Assembly (NCBI RefSeq): GCF_001682855.1
Contig: NZ_MAQW01000002.1
Location: 694-64,693 of the forward strand
Source of the DNA: Bacillus sp. FJAT-27264
GTDB taxonomy: Bacteria; Bacillota; Bacilli; Paenibacillales; Paenibacillaceae
DNA length: 64,000 bases
Direction of reading: 5' to 3'
Below, in pieces: positions 17,968 through 25,855 of this stretch (position 1 is its first letter; each line of letters opens with the position of its first letter). The notes beneath the pieces were generated by a model. The model searched no databases, was not told the DNA's origin, and saw only the letters and a program-made list of their open reading frames with translations. The position numbers and the translations under genes are program-made.

Positions 17968-18617
17968 GAAAGATCAAATGGAAATGGCAGGATACGCTTA
18001 TTGTAGTGTTGGGTCTAGCCTCACTTGGTTTTGCGTTATTCAATTACAATGCTCTGCCGGACCAGCTTCCGGCCCAGTTCGGGGTTACGGGAGAGGTTAA
18101 CCGGTATTGGAGTAAGAATTCGGCGATTGCCTGCCTCGGGTTGCTTGGTTTACTTATGCCACTGCTAATGCATTTGACACGAAGCATTGATCCACGAAGA
18201 GAAAACTATGCAAAATTCGAAAACGCCTATGCCATGACACGTCTGGCCATGGCCCTGCTGTTCGACTTTATTTTTATCCTGGTCATCATGTATGGGCTCA
18301 ACATCAATCTTCCTGTAGGCAAAATTGCGATTGGTGCAATTGGAATTCTGTTTATCATTATTGGAAATTATATGCCTCAGGTCAAAGACAACTACTTCAT
18401 TGGCCTACGTACCCCGTGGACCCTGCATAATCCCGAGGTGTGGCGCAAAACGCATCGTTTGGCAGGCGGCCTCTGGGTAATTGGCGGACTGCTAATGATT
18501 GGAGCAATATTTACAGGGGGAATATGGAACACAGTAGTGATTGTGACAGCTTTGGTGCTGACCACCCTCATTCCGGTCGCTTATTCGTGGATAATAGCAC
18601 AACGGCTGAAGGTCTAG
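17964..18617 (+). CDS. sdpI: SdpI-family membrane immunity/signalling protein
   Basis: A 217-residue membrane protein. It has an N-terminal DUF1648-type segment (LPDQLPAQFGVTGEVNRYWSK, about 30-50), about six hydrophobic helices, and the SdpI signature NYFIGLRTPWTL...WRKTHRLAG (about 140-170). In B. subtilis SdpI protects against the SdpC cannibalism toxin and titrates SdpR. An orphan sdpRI pair as here could sense another peptide or give cross-immunity (inference). A degenerate IS30 fragment starts right after the stop codon. Confidence 0.88.
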   Translation: MRKIKWKWQDTLIVVLGLASLGFALFNYNALPDQLPAQFGVTGEVNRYWSKNSAIACLGLLGLLMPLLMHLTRSIDPRRENYAKFENAYAMTRLAMALLFDFIFILVIMYGLNINLPVGKIAIGAIGILFIIIGNYMPQVKDNYFIGLRTPWTLHNPEVWRKTHRLAGGLWVIGGLLMIGAIFTGGIWNTVVIVTALVLTTLIPVAYSWIIAQRLKV

Positions 18618-18639
18618 TATTGGCTTGTAGATGATGAAC

Positions 18640-19047
18640 AAAAAAGTATCAAAAAGCGAGCAGCTCCTGATTTTAGCTCATTTGCAGCAAGGCGTCCAGC
18701 ATAGAGCCAACGGTAGATGGTCTTGAAGCAAACGAACGATTTACCGTTGATTCTTCTGTGCTCGGCAATTTGCTCAGGTGACCAAGTCTGTTGTAGATTT
18801 TCTTCCAGTTCGCTGGCTAACTCAAGGGAGAACCGACCCTTTGGTTTACACGATGCTCGCCGCTCCATGTAACTAGCCTGTGCACTCTCTGCGGCGTACG
18901 TCTCACTGCGACTCCCTCTGTTTCGCTCTCTAGCAATGGTGGAGTGATGTCTGCCTAGTTCCTTGCCAATCGCTCGATCGGACCATCCCAAGCAAGTAAG
19001 ATTTCTAGCTGACTGCGTTCCGTTATGTTAAGATGTGTGTAGCCATG
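18640..19047 (-). pseudogene. IS30-type transposase fragment, frameshifted and truncated
   Basis: The first about 20 codons (HGYTHLNITERSQLEILL) are in a different frame from the following GWSDRAIGKELGRHHSTIARE segment, so there is a one-base shift near 18990. The second segment is the IS30 N-terminal HTH, followed by WSPEQIAEHRRI and TIYRWLYAGRL. Homology fades after about residue 110 and the DDE catalytic domain is absent. The start codon also seems out of frame with the HGYTH segment. It cannot encode an active transposase. Confidence 0.85.
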
Positions 19048-19140
19048 GTTTGATTCTCCTGTGTAATGGTTGTTGTGGTGACTCCATTTTACACGAATCT
19101 TCCATGGGTGTTTTTTATCTGTCGCACTTCATATTACAAT
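18640..19140 (-). mobile_element. IS30-family insertion sequence remnant
   Basis: The outer end (minus strand: TGTAATATGAAGTGCGACAG, from about 19139) looks like an IS30-type terminal repeat. It is followed by a transposase start region with AGGAG. The transposase is broken (see pseudogene) and the other end of the element, including the DDE domain, is missing. The break lies close to the sdpI stop. The exact inner boundary is uncertain. Confidence 0.7.
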
Positions 19141-19186
19141 CCGTCTTACCAAAAAAGCAGCGCGTCGGTGCTAAACTGAGCGGCGG

Positions 19187-21352
19187 CTACCGGTTGGGAG
19201 GACTCTTGCGAGCAACTTGCTGCCCTTTTGCCACCAACCCTTGCAGCTTCTGACCTGCCACTTCAGCTCGTGCAGTCATTCTGAAATGCCGATCATTCCC
19301 CTCCCCAGCACTGTGCAGTTCAAGCAGTCTGTATTGACGCAGCAATTCCATACCCGTGACAGCGATCCGGACAGCATCTTCATTATCCCCGGTCTGAAAT
19401 TTGTTTCGGCCCAACTCCCATACTCCTTCTACAGCTTTAGTCCATTTGAAATAGTTATACGCATCCATCCCCAGGGCTTTGCGAATCCAATATACCGCAG
19501 CTTCCGGCTGGTTATTCTTCATATATAACTCTGCCATTTCCCAGTTCAGACCTGCATCGTAGGGTGATTTCCGGAGGCCGGTCCGCAATACAGCTTCGCG
19601 CTGCCGGTCTGGCACTAGCCTTGAAAGCTCAAGCCGTGTCTCGGTAGAGCGCGGATTCCAGCTCATAGATTGTTCCAACAACCTTAGCTTCTCCGCAGGA
19701 CCAGGTGCGTAGAGCGCTGCACGATATAATAATGCTCCCCGATCTGCACGGAATGAACTGAGCCCTAGCATCAAGAACAGACTACATACTAATCCTCCTG
19801 CTATCCAGCGGGAATGCCTTTGGATCAGGCTATATGGAATTGGCTGCAACAAGACTGCCCTCCCTTCTCTTGGGGAGACAGCCAACGCCGGCAACCAGAA
19901 CAGCAGCAGCCAGACCAAGCCATAGCTCCAGTCAAAATCAAAGGCACTGTGCAGAACGAGGACCAGGAACGGTGCCAGCAGATGCGGTGTCGCTCTTAGA
20001 GAACATGCCGTTGCCAGCAGCAGGACCAGAACCACTGCCAGACCGACCCCGCCCAGGTTCAGCAGCAGATCAAGGTAGCCGTTATGGGTCTGGCTGCCAA
20101 CATAGGGACGGGACTGAATGGCGAGGTACATATTCCGCCAGGTCCCTCCCCCGCGCCCCAGCCAGGGCGCTTCCCCCGCGAGTCGCAGGGCATCGCGGTA
20201 CAACAGGCCGCGCGCGGCGACCGTGGACGACGGTCCAGTGATACGCGCGCTCATGTACACCAGGACGGCGGTGCCCCCCGCCGTCCAGCCTGCGGCCGCG
20301 AGTGCCAGCAGCGCGGCCCGGGAGCGCCCCGCCGTGCTGTGCCAGCGGCGCTCCAGCCATAGGCCGGCTAGCAGAGCGCCGGCCCAGCACCCGGCCAGCA
20401 ACAGCAGGCCGGGCAAGGGCTTTACCGCCAGGCCGGCAGCGGCCAGTTGGCGGTAGAACAGCGCCGCGCAGGCCACGGGCGCGGCGCCTGTAAGCAGAAG
20501 CGGCGCGATCAGCCGCCGCTTCAACGCCAGGACGGCGGCGCAGGCGCAGGCCGCCGCCAGCCACGCGCCGCGCGACTCGCTGAGCAGCAGCGCGGCGGCG
20601 TACGGAAATAGCGGCAACTGGCGTAACAGCCTGACTGTGTGCGAGAATAGCGGCAACTGGCATAACAGCCTAACTGCGTGCGAGAATAGCGGCAACTGGC
20701 GCTTCAGCGCCACTCCGCCCCCTGCACTACCATAACCACCCGCGACTGCAAACAGCCGCTCAAGCAGAAACACTGCCATGACCGCACCAAAGGTGTTGGG
20801 ATATTGCAGCAGTCCAGCTAGCCGTGCGCCTGTCACACTGACATCGGCGGCGCTGGTGTAAGCTACATTAAAGGGTAGCGTCAAACTGGTGCAAAGCGGG
20901 AGCAATGCGCTGAAGCACAGAGTCACACCAAGTCCATGCCAGCTCGCAGTTAAAAACCACGCAGCTCCTTTGCTACCCGCGCTGCTATAGACAACCAGGG
21001 CAAAACTACCGTATAGCGCCCAGCGCAATATTTCATCAAAGTTGGCCTGTGCCGACAACGGACCGCGCAGCCAATGCATAACGTACAGGCACAGAATAAC
21101 AATAGGGGCGATAATCACAATGTAGATCATTGCCCGATTATCGGATCTGCTCCTCCGATCCCCTAATAGCACTACCTTCAGTGAAAAAAGCAGCCCGCAC
21201 AACGTAAACCATACTGTCATAAAGAAATACATCTCGCGCGTAAAAAAAAATCCCCGCAGCAGACATGCTGCTGTCACGGCAGCTACGACCATAGCTGCGC
21301 ACAGATACGAAAAAATAGTTTGCAACGAAATTTTGTGTTGAAGATTGATCAT
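19187..21352 (-). CDS. O-antigen ligase-like polytopic membrane protein with TPR tail
   Basis: A 721-residue protein with about 12 hydrophobic segments between residues 15 and 530. The Wzy_C/O-antigen ligase region contains SQTHNGYLDLLLNLGGVGLA (about 420-440). Its extracytoplasmic His-containing loop is typical of glycan polymerases and ligases. The C-terminal about 160 residues are tetratricopeptide-like (ELYMKNNQPEAAVYWIRKAL). Such proteins join or polymerise surface glycans using lipid-linked donors; the acceptor here is unknown. Three tandem 13-residue repeats (QLPLFSH-VRLL type) lie at about residues 221-260. The central part is markedly GC-rich. AGGGG precedes the ATG. Confidence 0.8.
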   Translation of the reverse strand: MINLQHKISLQTIFSYLCAAMVVAAVTAACLLRGFFFTREMYFFMTVWFTLCGLLFSLKVVLLGDRRSRSDNRAMIYIVIIAPIVILCLYVMHWLRGPLSAQANFDEILRWALYGSFALVVYSSAGSKGAAWFLTASWHGLGVTLCFSALLPLCTSLTLPFNVAYTSAADVSVTGARLAGLLQYPNTFGAVMAVFLLERLFAVAGGYGSAGGGVALKRQLPLFSHAVRLLCQLPLFSHTVRLLRQLPLFPYAAALLLSESRGAWLAAACACAAVLALKRRLIAPLLLTGAAPVACAALFYRQLAAAGLAVKPLPGLLLLAGCWAGALLAGLWLERRWHSTAGRSRAALLALAAAGWTAGGTAVLVYMSARITGPSSTVAARGLLYRDALRLAGEAPWLGRGGGTWRNMYLAIQSRPYVGSQTHNGYLDLLLNLGGVGLAVVLVLLLATACSLRATPHLLAPFLVLVLHSAFDFDWSYGLVWLLLFWLPALAVSPREGRAVLLQPIPYSLIQRHSRWIAGGLVCSLFLMLGLSSFRADRGALLYRAALYAPGPAEKLRLLEQSMSWNPRSTETRLELSRLVPDRQREAVLRTGLRKSPYDAGLNWEMAELYMKNNQPEAAVYWIRKALGMDAYNYFKWTKAVEGVWELGRNKFQTGDNEDAVRIAVTGMELLRQYRLLELHSAGEGNDRHFRMTARAEVAGQKLQGLVAKGQQVARKSPPNR
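20611..20727 (-). repeat. Three in-frame 39-bp tandem repeats inside the O-antigen ligase-like gene
   Basis: The segment GCGGCAACTGGC recurs at 20611, 20650 and 20689, a strict 39-bp period. The first two units are nearly identical and the third diverges toward its end. Each encodes 13 residues (QLPLFSHAVRLLC, QLPLFSHTVRLLR, then a diverged one), so the reading frame is kept. Confidence 0.85.
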
Positions 21353-21506
21353 TTAGATTTCCCCTGTAATACATGATGATAACCAGTATTCCCAGCCCAG
21401 CCTGTATACAAAAGGGACACCGTAAATCTTTAAGTGGTATTTCGAATAGGAATTTGGGCGCATCTCAAGCACTGATTTTGTGATAGAACCGGAATTCGGC
21501 TACAAA

Positions 21507-21552
21507 AAAATGACCTCTTCCTCCACTGAAGGGTGGATTCTAAGGTCATTTT
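21507..21552. terminator. Terminator downstream of the methyltransferase gene
   Basis: AAAATGACCT/AGGTCATTTT outer stem with inner TCCAC/GTGGA. Flanking A and T runs make it usable on both strands. It follows the gene at 21637 (minus) by about 85 bp. Confidence 0.85.
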
Positions 21553-21636
21553 CAACAGGATATCGTTGGAACTTATGGTGTTGAGATGAGGCAAGTCCGT
21601 CATGCAAAATATTGTGGACTTGGGACTGCCGTCTCC

Positions 21637-22818
21637 TTACGCTTCCGTCGGCAACAGATCCGCACAAGCGCGTTCCAGATAGGGCTTGGCGCCCAGGAAA
21701 TCACGGAAGGCGGTATACTCGCGCCATTTGGCCGCATTATCGCCTCCAGCGCTGCGGACAGCACGGATCAGAATGTTCTTCGGCGTATGCTCCAGATCGA
21801 TAAACTCCAAGAGCTGGCTCCGGTAACCGAGAAGGTCCAACAGCTTGGCACGAATAGCATCTGTCGCCAGCGCTGAGAAACGCTCCTTCAGAATGCCGTG
21901 CGACAGCAGCGGATTCAGCACTTCATTCTCGACCTGTGCGAACAGCTCATGTTGACAGCAAGGTACGGAGAGGATGACTGAAGCACCCCAGCGGACCGCT
22001 TTTTCAAGCGCAGCATCTGTAGCAGTATCACAGGCATGGAGTGTGACGACCATATCGACTTGTTCCAACTCGTCGTACTTAGCGATATCTCCCACAAGGA
22101 AACGAAGTTGGTCGTATCCCAGCTTCGCAGCAAGCTCGCTGCAATGTGCGATAACATCGACTTTCAGATCCAGACCGACAATGTTCAGCTCCCGCTTCTC
22201 ACGCACCTTCAAATAATGATATAACGCGAAGGTCAAATATGATTTGCCGCATCCAAAATCCACAATTGTTAGCGGACGTCCGGTTGGCAGATCAGCGAGA
22301 ACATCCTCCACCATTTCCAAGAAACGATTGATTTGTCGGAACTTGTCGTATTTTTTCGCCAAAACCTTGCCTTCACTGTTCATGATTCCCAGCTCCACCA
22401 GGAATGGTACCGGCTTTCCGTCCTCCAGGACATATCGCTTGCGGCGGTTGTGGGCCAGGTCAGGCGTTTCCTTCTTGGTTGGGGACTTCGTCAGAATGGA
22501 GACCTTGTATTTCTTGCTGATCAGCACTTGATAATCGGCTTCTATGGTGCAGACCAACCCTTGGCGGAAGGTGTCTCTGAGCAGCAGAGTCATCTCTTCG
22601 GCAGCCTCTTCGGCCGGGATGTTGCGATGCTCCACCTTGGGTCCAATATAGTAGGCGAACTGATAATGTAGCTTGCCTTTTAACTCAACAGGTTTGATTA
22701 CCACCTTGTTGTAGGCGACTTCGCCTTTGCTTCGCAGTTGACTCAGTGTCGCCGTAATTAATGTGCGGTCACTGATTACTTGTTCAATAAGAGCTTTTAA
22801 AGATTCCACAGGGCACAT
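21637..22818 (-). CDS. Class I SAM-dependent methyltransferase (METTL25/Methyltransf_32-like)
   Basis: A 393-residue protein. The N-terminal about 170 residues form a nucleic-acid-associated domain rich in charged strands (VIKPVELKGKLHYQFAYY). The SAM site is IVDFGCGKSYLTFALYHYL (about 184-202), followed by the acidic strand VGLDLK. The likely catalytic segment is LHACDTATDAAL...SVPCCQHEL (about 252-285). The CCQH motif is characteristic of this methyltransferase group. An RNA substrate is likely but unproven. A weak AAAGTGAG site precedes the ATG. Confidence 0.82.
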   Translation of the reverse strand: MCPVESLKALIEQVISDRTLITATLSQLRSKGEVAYNKVVIKPVELKGKLHYQFAYYIGPKVEHRNIPAEEAAEEMTLLLRDTFRQGLVCTIEADYQVLISKKYKVSILTKSPTKKETPDLAHNRRKRYVLEDGKPVPFLVELGIMNSEGKVLAKKYDKFRQINRFLEMVEDVLADLPTGRPLTIVDFGCGKSYLTFALYHYLKVREKRELNIVGLDLKVDVIAHCSELAAKLGYDQLRFLVGDIAKYDELEQVDMVVTLHACDTATDAALEKAVRWGASVILSVPCCQHELFAQVENEVLNPLLSHGILKERFSALATDAIRAKLLDLLGYRSQLLEFIDLEHTPKNILIRAVRSAGGDNAAKWREYTAFRDFLGAKPYLERACADLLPTEA

Positions 22819-22916
22819 CTCACTTTCGGAATTAAAAATGGAGAACCATGTTCTCCTGACAGTTCATCTATTATAGCATGTCATATCAATACTAGTTATA
22901 AACAGACCGAATCCAC

Positions 22917-23066
22917 TTACAATGCTGTCTCGGACAGATTCATTTCCGCGGCGGTTTGTTGCATAAAGCTCTCTATGGCGAGTCCCTCCAGTAGACATAC
23001 AGTGGCAGAATTGCCGGAGTATGCCCGATCTGCAAACGCATCAACAATGAGCAAAGGCAGGCTCAT
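22917..23066 (-). pseudogene. N-terminal remnant of a PhzF-family isomerase gene
   Basis: The 49 codons from the ATG at 23066 read as a PhzF N-terminus: SLPLLIVDAFADRAYSGNSA, then a Cys-containing strand and a final AAEMNLSETAL. PhzF-family proteins normally run to about 260-300 residues with AFV... following. Here a stop appears and the next gene begins only 98 bp further on, so the rest is deleted. The ATG overlaps the stop of the upstream gene (ATGA), implying a former two-gene operon. It could still be translated as a short peptide. Confidence 0.75.
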
Positions 23067-23737
23067 TGCAGCTCCCATTCCTTTTCCCGGGCAACCAGCC
23101 GGTTCCATTCCTGCAATCCCTGCTTGACTTCATCAAGGGGCAGTTGTCCCTTGTCCAGTTCTTCGGGGGTCTTTAGCAGCAGCCGTTCATAAAATGCCTT
23201 CCCTTCAGCGGCTACATCCTCCCCCTGCTCCCGCAGCCGGTACAGGCTGTCCTCCGCTTTGCTATAACGACCCTGTGATTCCAGATAGGGCAGCAGTAGC
23301 CGTTCTGTTTTGGCCGGAACCCGGTATCCCTGGACCTCCTGCAGAAGCTCATCGATTTCCTCTGTCATTGACAGAAGACTCCGGTCGGCCCCATGCAGAT
23401 CGGCGTACAAGTACAGATGCAAAGCCCGCATAGACCGGAACATCGCTTCTTCCTTGTTGCCTGCAGCCGTGTAGATTCCGCCCTCCTCTTTGAGTAGCCT
23501 TGCTACGCCCTGAAGTTTATCGGATTCAATGATACCGCCCAAACGGAACATCTCAATGACATCCTCCACAGACAATGAATTTAAAAGGCGGGAATTGAGC
23601 CGGAAATGCCTGTTCAGTAATTCATCGACTTCCCATAAGGCTTCCGTCGTCTTCCGTTCCTGCTTCAGTGTAAGAACCTTTGCCACCATCGCTGTCATAT
23701 CCTCAATCATGCGGACAATATAATCTCTTCGGAACAT
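23063..23737 (-). CDS. DUF6483-like helical protein
   Basis: A 224-residue soluble, almost entirely alpha-helical protein starting MFRRDYIVRMIEDMTAMV, which I recognise as probably the DUF6483 family of Paenibacillus and relatives. A TPR-like region (GGIYTAAGNKEEAMFRSMRALHLY, in part) lies at about 85-115. No catalytic motif is visible and the function is unknown. It overlaps the phzF remnant by 4 bp. GGGAG lies upstream of the ATG. The family name is from memory and less certain than the gene itself. Confidence 0.7.
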   Translation of the reverse strand: MFRRDYIVRMIEDMTAMVAKVLTLKQERKTTEALWEVDELLNRHFRLNSRLLNSLSVEDVIEMFRLGGIIESDKLQGVARLLKEEGGIYTAAGNKEEAMFRSMRALHLYLYADLHGADRSLLSMTEEIDELLQEVQGYRVPAKTERLLLPYLESQGRYSKAEDSLYRLREQGEDVAAEGKAFYERLLLKTPEELDKGQLPLDEVKQGLQEWNRLVAREKEWELQ

Positions 23738-23895
23738 ACCTTACACTCCCTTCTATTGCCGCGGCCGCAGACACAAACTCCCTGCTGCCACACTGCCTCT
23801 TTCATGTTCAGCTGTGTCTTCTGCTTCCATCTTAAACGATGGACAACGACTTGACAAAAAAACACTCGAAACGGGTTCCTCCGCAGTTGAACGGC

Positions 23896-23936
23896 AAAGA
23901 GGCAGCGCCCCGCAAACCTGCGGGTGCTGCCTCTTT
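23896..23936 (-). terminator. Hairpin downstream of the alpha/beta hydrolase gene
   Basis: AAAGAGGCAGC/GCTGCCTCTTT stem of 11 bp with an inner CCCGC/GCGGG-type stem. The T run is short (CTCTTT). It lies about 20 bp after the stop of the gene at 23957. Confidence 0.7.
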
Positions 23937-23956
23937 GTTCTCTTGGAGAGCAGACA

Positions 23957-24754
23957 TTAATTTGTAGCCACAGCCTTGTCCACAAAGTCCCCGATAATCT
24001 CCGACAACCGTTCGGGGTCCTCCATCATACTCATGTGACCCACGCCTGCAATGGTGGCCTGAGTAACGTTCGGCTTGTCCGATGTGAAGGTTCGCTCAGC
24101 AGGAACCAATCTATCCTGCGCACCAGCCACCAGTAGAATAGGCAGTACGCTGGCTGAGATTACATCCCGGCGGTCCGGACGCTCGCGCATCGCCAAAGCG
24201 ACTCCCGCTGCTCCCTGCGGAGGTGTTCTGTAGCCGATTTCCTTCGCCCGCTCCAGCAGATGCGGCGAAGACTCTACTGTACCGGGTGCGAACAGACCTG
24301 GTACAAGCCCATCCACAAACACGTTAATTCCTTCGTTTTGAATGGTACTGACACTCTTCAGCCGTTTCTCCTTCGCCTCTTCCGTATCCGGATAGGCTGT
24401 CGAATGGATCAATCCAAAGCCCGTCAAACGGGAAGCATACCTTTGGGCGAAGGATAACGCAACATAGCCACCCAGAGAATGGCCAAGCAGCGTCACCTTG
24501 GACAATTCCAGAGAATCCAAAAGTGCAAGCACATCGCCCGACATACTCTCAATTGTGTAAGCCCCAAGCGGAGCATCCGATTCACCGTGTCCGCGCAGAT
24601 CAGGCGCGATGACGCGATAGCTGCTGCTAAGACGGGGAATCACCTTCTCCCAATATTCAGCGCTGCCGCAAAATCCGTGCAGCAGTACAATAACTTCACC
24701 CTTGCCCTGATCACTGTAGCAGATCGTGCTTCCTTCACAACGAACTTTTTCCAT
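23957..24754 (-). CDS. Alpha/beta-fold hydrolase
   Basis: A 265-residue alpha/beta hydrolase. The oxyanion region is LLHGFCGSAEYW (about 24-35) and the nucleophile elbow is GHSLGG with Ser near residue 92. The acid Asp is in AGAQDRLVPAE (near 215) and the base His in GVGHMSMMEDP (near 243). All three catalytic positions are present, so it should be active as an esterase, lipase or haloperoxidase-like enzyme; substrate unknown. A good AAGGAG precedes the ATG. It has its own downstream hairpin. Confidence 0.87.
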   Translation of the reverse strand: MEKVRCEGSTICYSDQGKGEVIVLLHGFCGSAEYWEKVIPRLSSSYRVIAPDLRGHGESDAPLGAYTIESMSGDVLALLDSLELSKVTLLGHSLGGYVALSFAQRYASRLTGFGLIHSTAYPDTEEAKEKRLKSVSTIQNEGINVFVDGLVPGLFAPGTVESSPHLLERAKEIGYRTPPQGAAGVALAMRERPDRRDVISASVLPILLVAGAQDRLVPAERTFTSDKPNVTQATIAGVGHMSMMEDPERLSEIIGDFVDKAVATN

Positions 24755-24807
24755 GGCTGCTCCTTCTTTCTATGTAGAAGATTATGAAGCACGTTAGATA
24801 TATATAT

Positions 24808-25365
24808 TTAAGCCAAACTGCTTCCCTTGAAACGCCCATAAGCTTCCAAACCGAAACCTGTGGCGGCCGCCCCAGCAATCTGCTCCGCCATGATCATCAC
24901 CCGGTGTAGCGGTGTTGTCTGCAAAGTATGATAAGGCTTGGGTCCGTTCACATCTACAATAGCCGCTATACTGTAGTGCCCAACAGCCGGAAACTTCAGA
25001 CCAACCGACTGTGCAGGCTGCAAAGGTCCCACCGCAGCGAGATAACTGCCCCGTGTGAGTAGTGTCCCCAGACAGGCATCTACAGCAATAATAATCTGTC
25101 CTGGCGGGATCGAAGCCACCCGTACGGCCAAATTATCTGCATCGCAGGGGTTTGGCAATGTGCCAACTACATGCGGAAAGCCATAGTCCAGCAGCCTGCT
25201 CCCTGTTAGCGGGCCAAGCGAATCACCCGTGGAGCGATCCGTCCCAATACAGAGAAAGGTTACCTGCTCGATGGCATGAAGAGCTGCAATTTCACGGAAG
25301 AACGCCGTCAGCCCTTCTGCATCCTTTTTATAGCGGCGTCCATTCTCCTGCTCCCTGATTCCCAT
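24808..25365 (-). CDS. yyaC: YyaC-like putative spore protease
   Basis: A 185-residue protein of the YyaC family (putative sporulation protease related to hydrogenase-maturation and GPR-like folds). Family marks are FLCIGTDRSTGDSLGPLTG (about 41-59) with conserved Asp and Ser residues, NPCDADNL, and IIAVDACLG (about 94-102). I start at the ATG at 25365 with AAGGAGG upstream; the open frame extends to 25443 without a ribosome site. Its presence supports an endospore-forming host. Confidence 0.88.
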   Translation of the reverse strand: MGIREQENGRRYKKDAEGLTAFFREIAALHAIEQVTFLCIGTDRSTGDSLGPLTGSRLLDYGFPHVVGTLPNPCDADNLAVRVASIPPGQIIIAVDACLGTLLTRGSYLAAVGPLQPAQSVGLKFPAVGHYSIAAIVDVNGPKPYHTLQTTPLHRVMIMAEQIAGAAATGFGLEAYGRFKGSSLA

Positions 25366-25515
25366 CGCCCTACCTCCTTGTTCTCCTGCTCCGAGCTTCC
25401 AAAATTCTTTTATCATTCTACACGATTTCATCCTCCCGGACAAAAAAATGGTGGCCTATCCTGTAAACATGGTAAAATACATGGATCAATGGTCAGAGAG
25501 GATGTAATAAACCCA

Positions 25516-25740
25516 ATGGATTTGACACAGCCAAGCCAGGAAAATGTTGAATATATGATTGAAGCCATTAAAGATAAGCTGAAAATGGCCAGCGCAGCCG
25601 CTATGCAAGCTTCCGCGTTCTCGGTAGATAACTATGAGGATATTCTCGATGTGTATGAAGTCGCTATGGGTAGCGACAGACTCAGCATTTCCCAAGTAGA
25701 GGCCCTGGTGTCCGAGCTCGGTCGTCTTCGCCGCAAGTAA
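25516..25740 (+). CDS. YfkK family (UPF0435, DUF1128) small protein
   Basis: A 74-residue helical protein matching the DUF1128/YfkK pattern: ENVEYMIEAIKDKLKMA (about 9-25), YEDILDVYEVAM (about 42-53) and a C-terminal ISQVEALVSELGRLRRK. Function unknown. I use the ATG at 25516; AGAGAGGA lies 13 bp upstream, a little far. An in-frame ATG at 25489 would add nine residues that overlap this site. It is divergent from yyaC and followed by a strong terminator. Confidence 0.85.
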   Translation: MDLTQPSQENVEYMIEAIKDKLKMASAAAMQASAFSVDNYEDILDVYEVAMGSDRLSISQVEALVSELGRLRRK

Positions 25741-25750
25741 CAGCGTACGT

Positions 25751-25809
25751 AAAAGCCCCTTGTCTTGGTCCATTCCGCGAATGAGCCATGAAGACAAGGG
25801 GCTTTTTTT
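25751..25809. terminator. Strong bidirectional terminator (YfkK-like gene / pirin gene)
   Basis: Sixteen-base arms AAAAGCCCCTTGTCTT/AAGACAAGGGGCTTTT with a T run on both strands. It lies between convergent genes ending at 25740 (+) and 25856 (-). Confidence 0.93.
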
Positions 25810-25855
25810 CAATTATAAGGAAGAAAAGCTCATTGACCTGTAGACGATCCCCTTT

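Noticed and set aside
20082..20663. 193-codon open frame on the minus strand inside the O-antigen ligase-like gene
   Set aside because: It is a shifted frame of a GC-rich segment; Arg/Ala/Gly-rich, no membrane or domain pattern, while the main frame keeps a Wzy-type motif.
20611..20727. CRISPR-like 39-bp periodicity
   Set aside because: The repeats are tandem, in frame within a coding gene, and have no variable spacers.
23707..23985. 92-codon open frame on the minus strand
   Set aside because: It spans the hairpin after the alpha/beta hydrolase gene and the start of the DUF6483-like gene; no ribosome site and no domain.
25486..25812. 108-codon minus-strand frame opposite the YfkK-like gene
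   Set aside because: The plus-strand YfkK-like protein is a recognisable family; the antisense frame also crosses the terminator.
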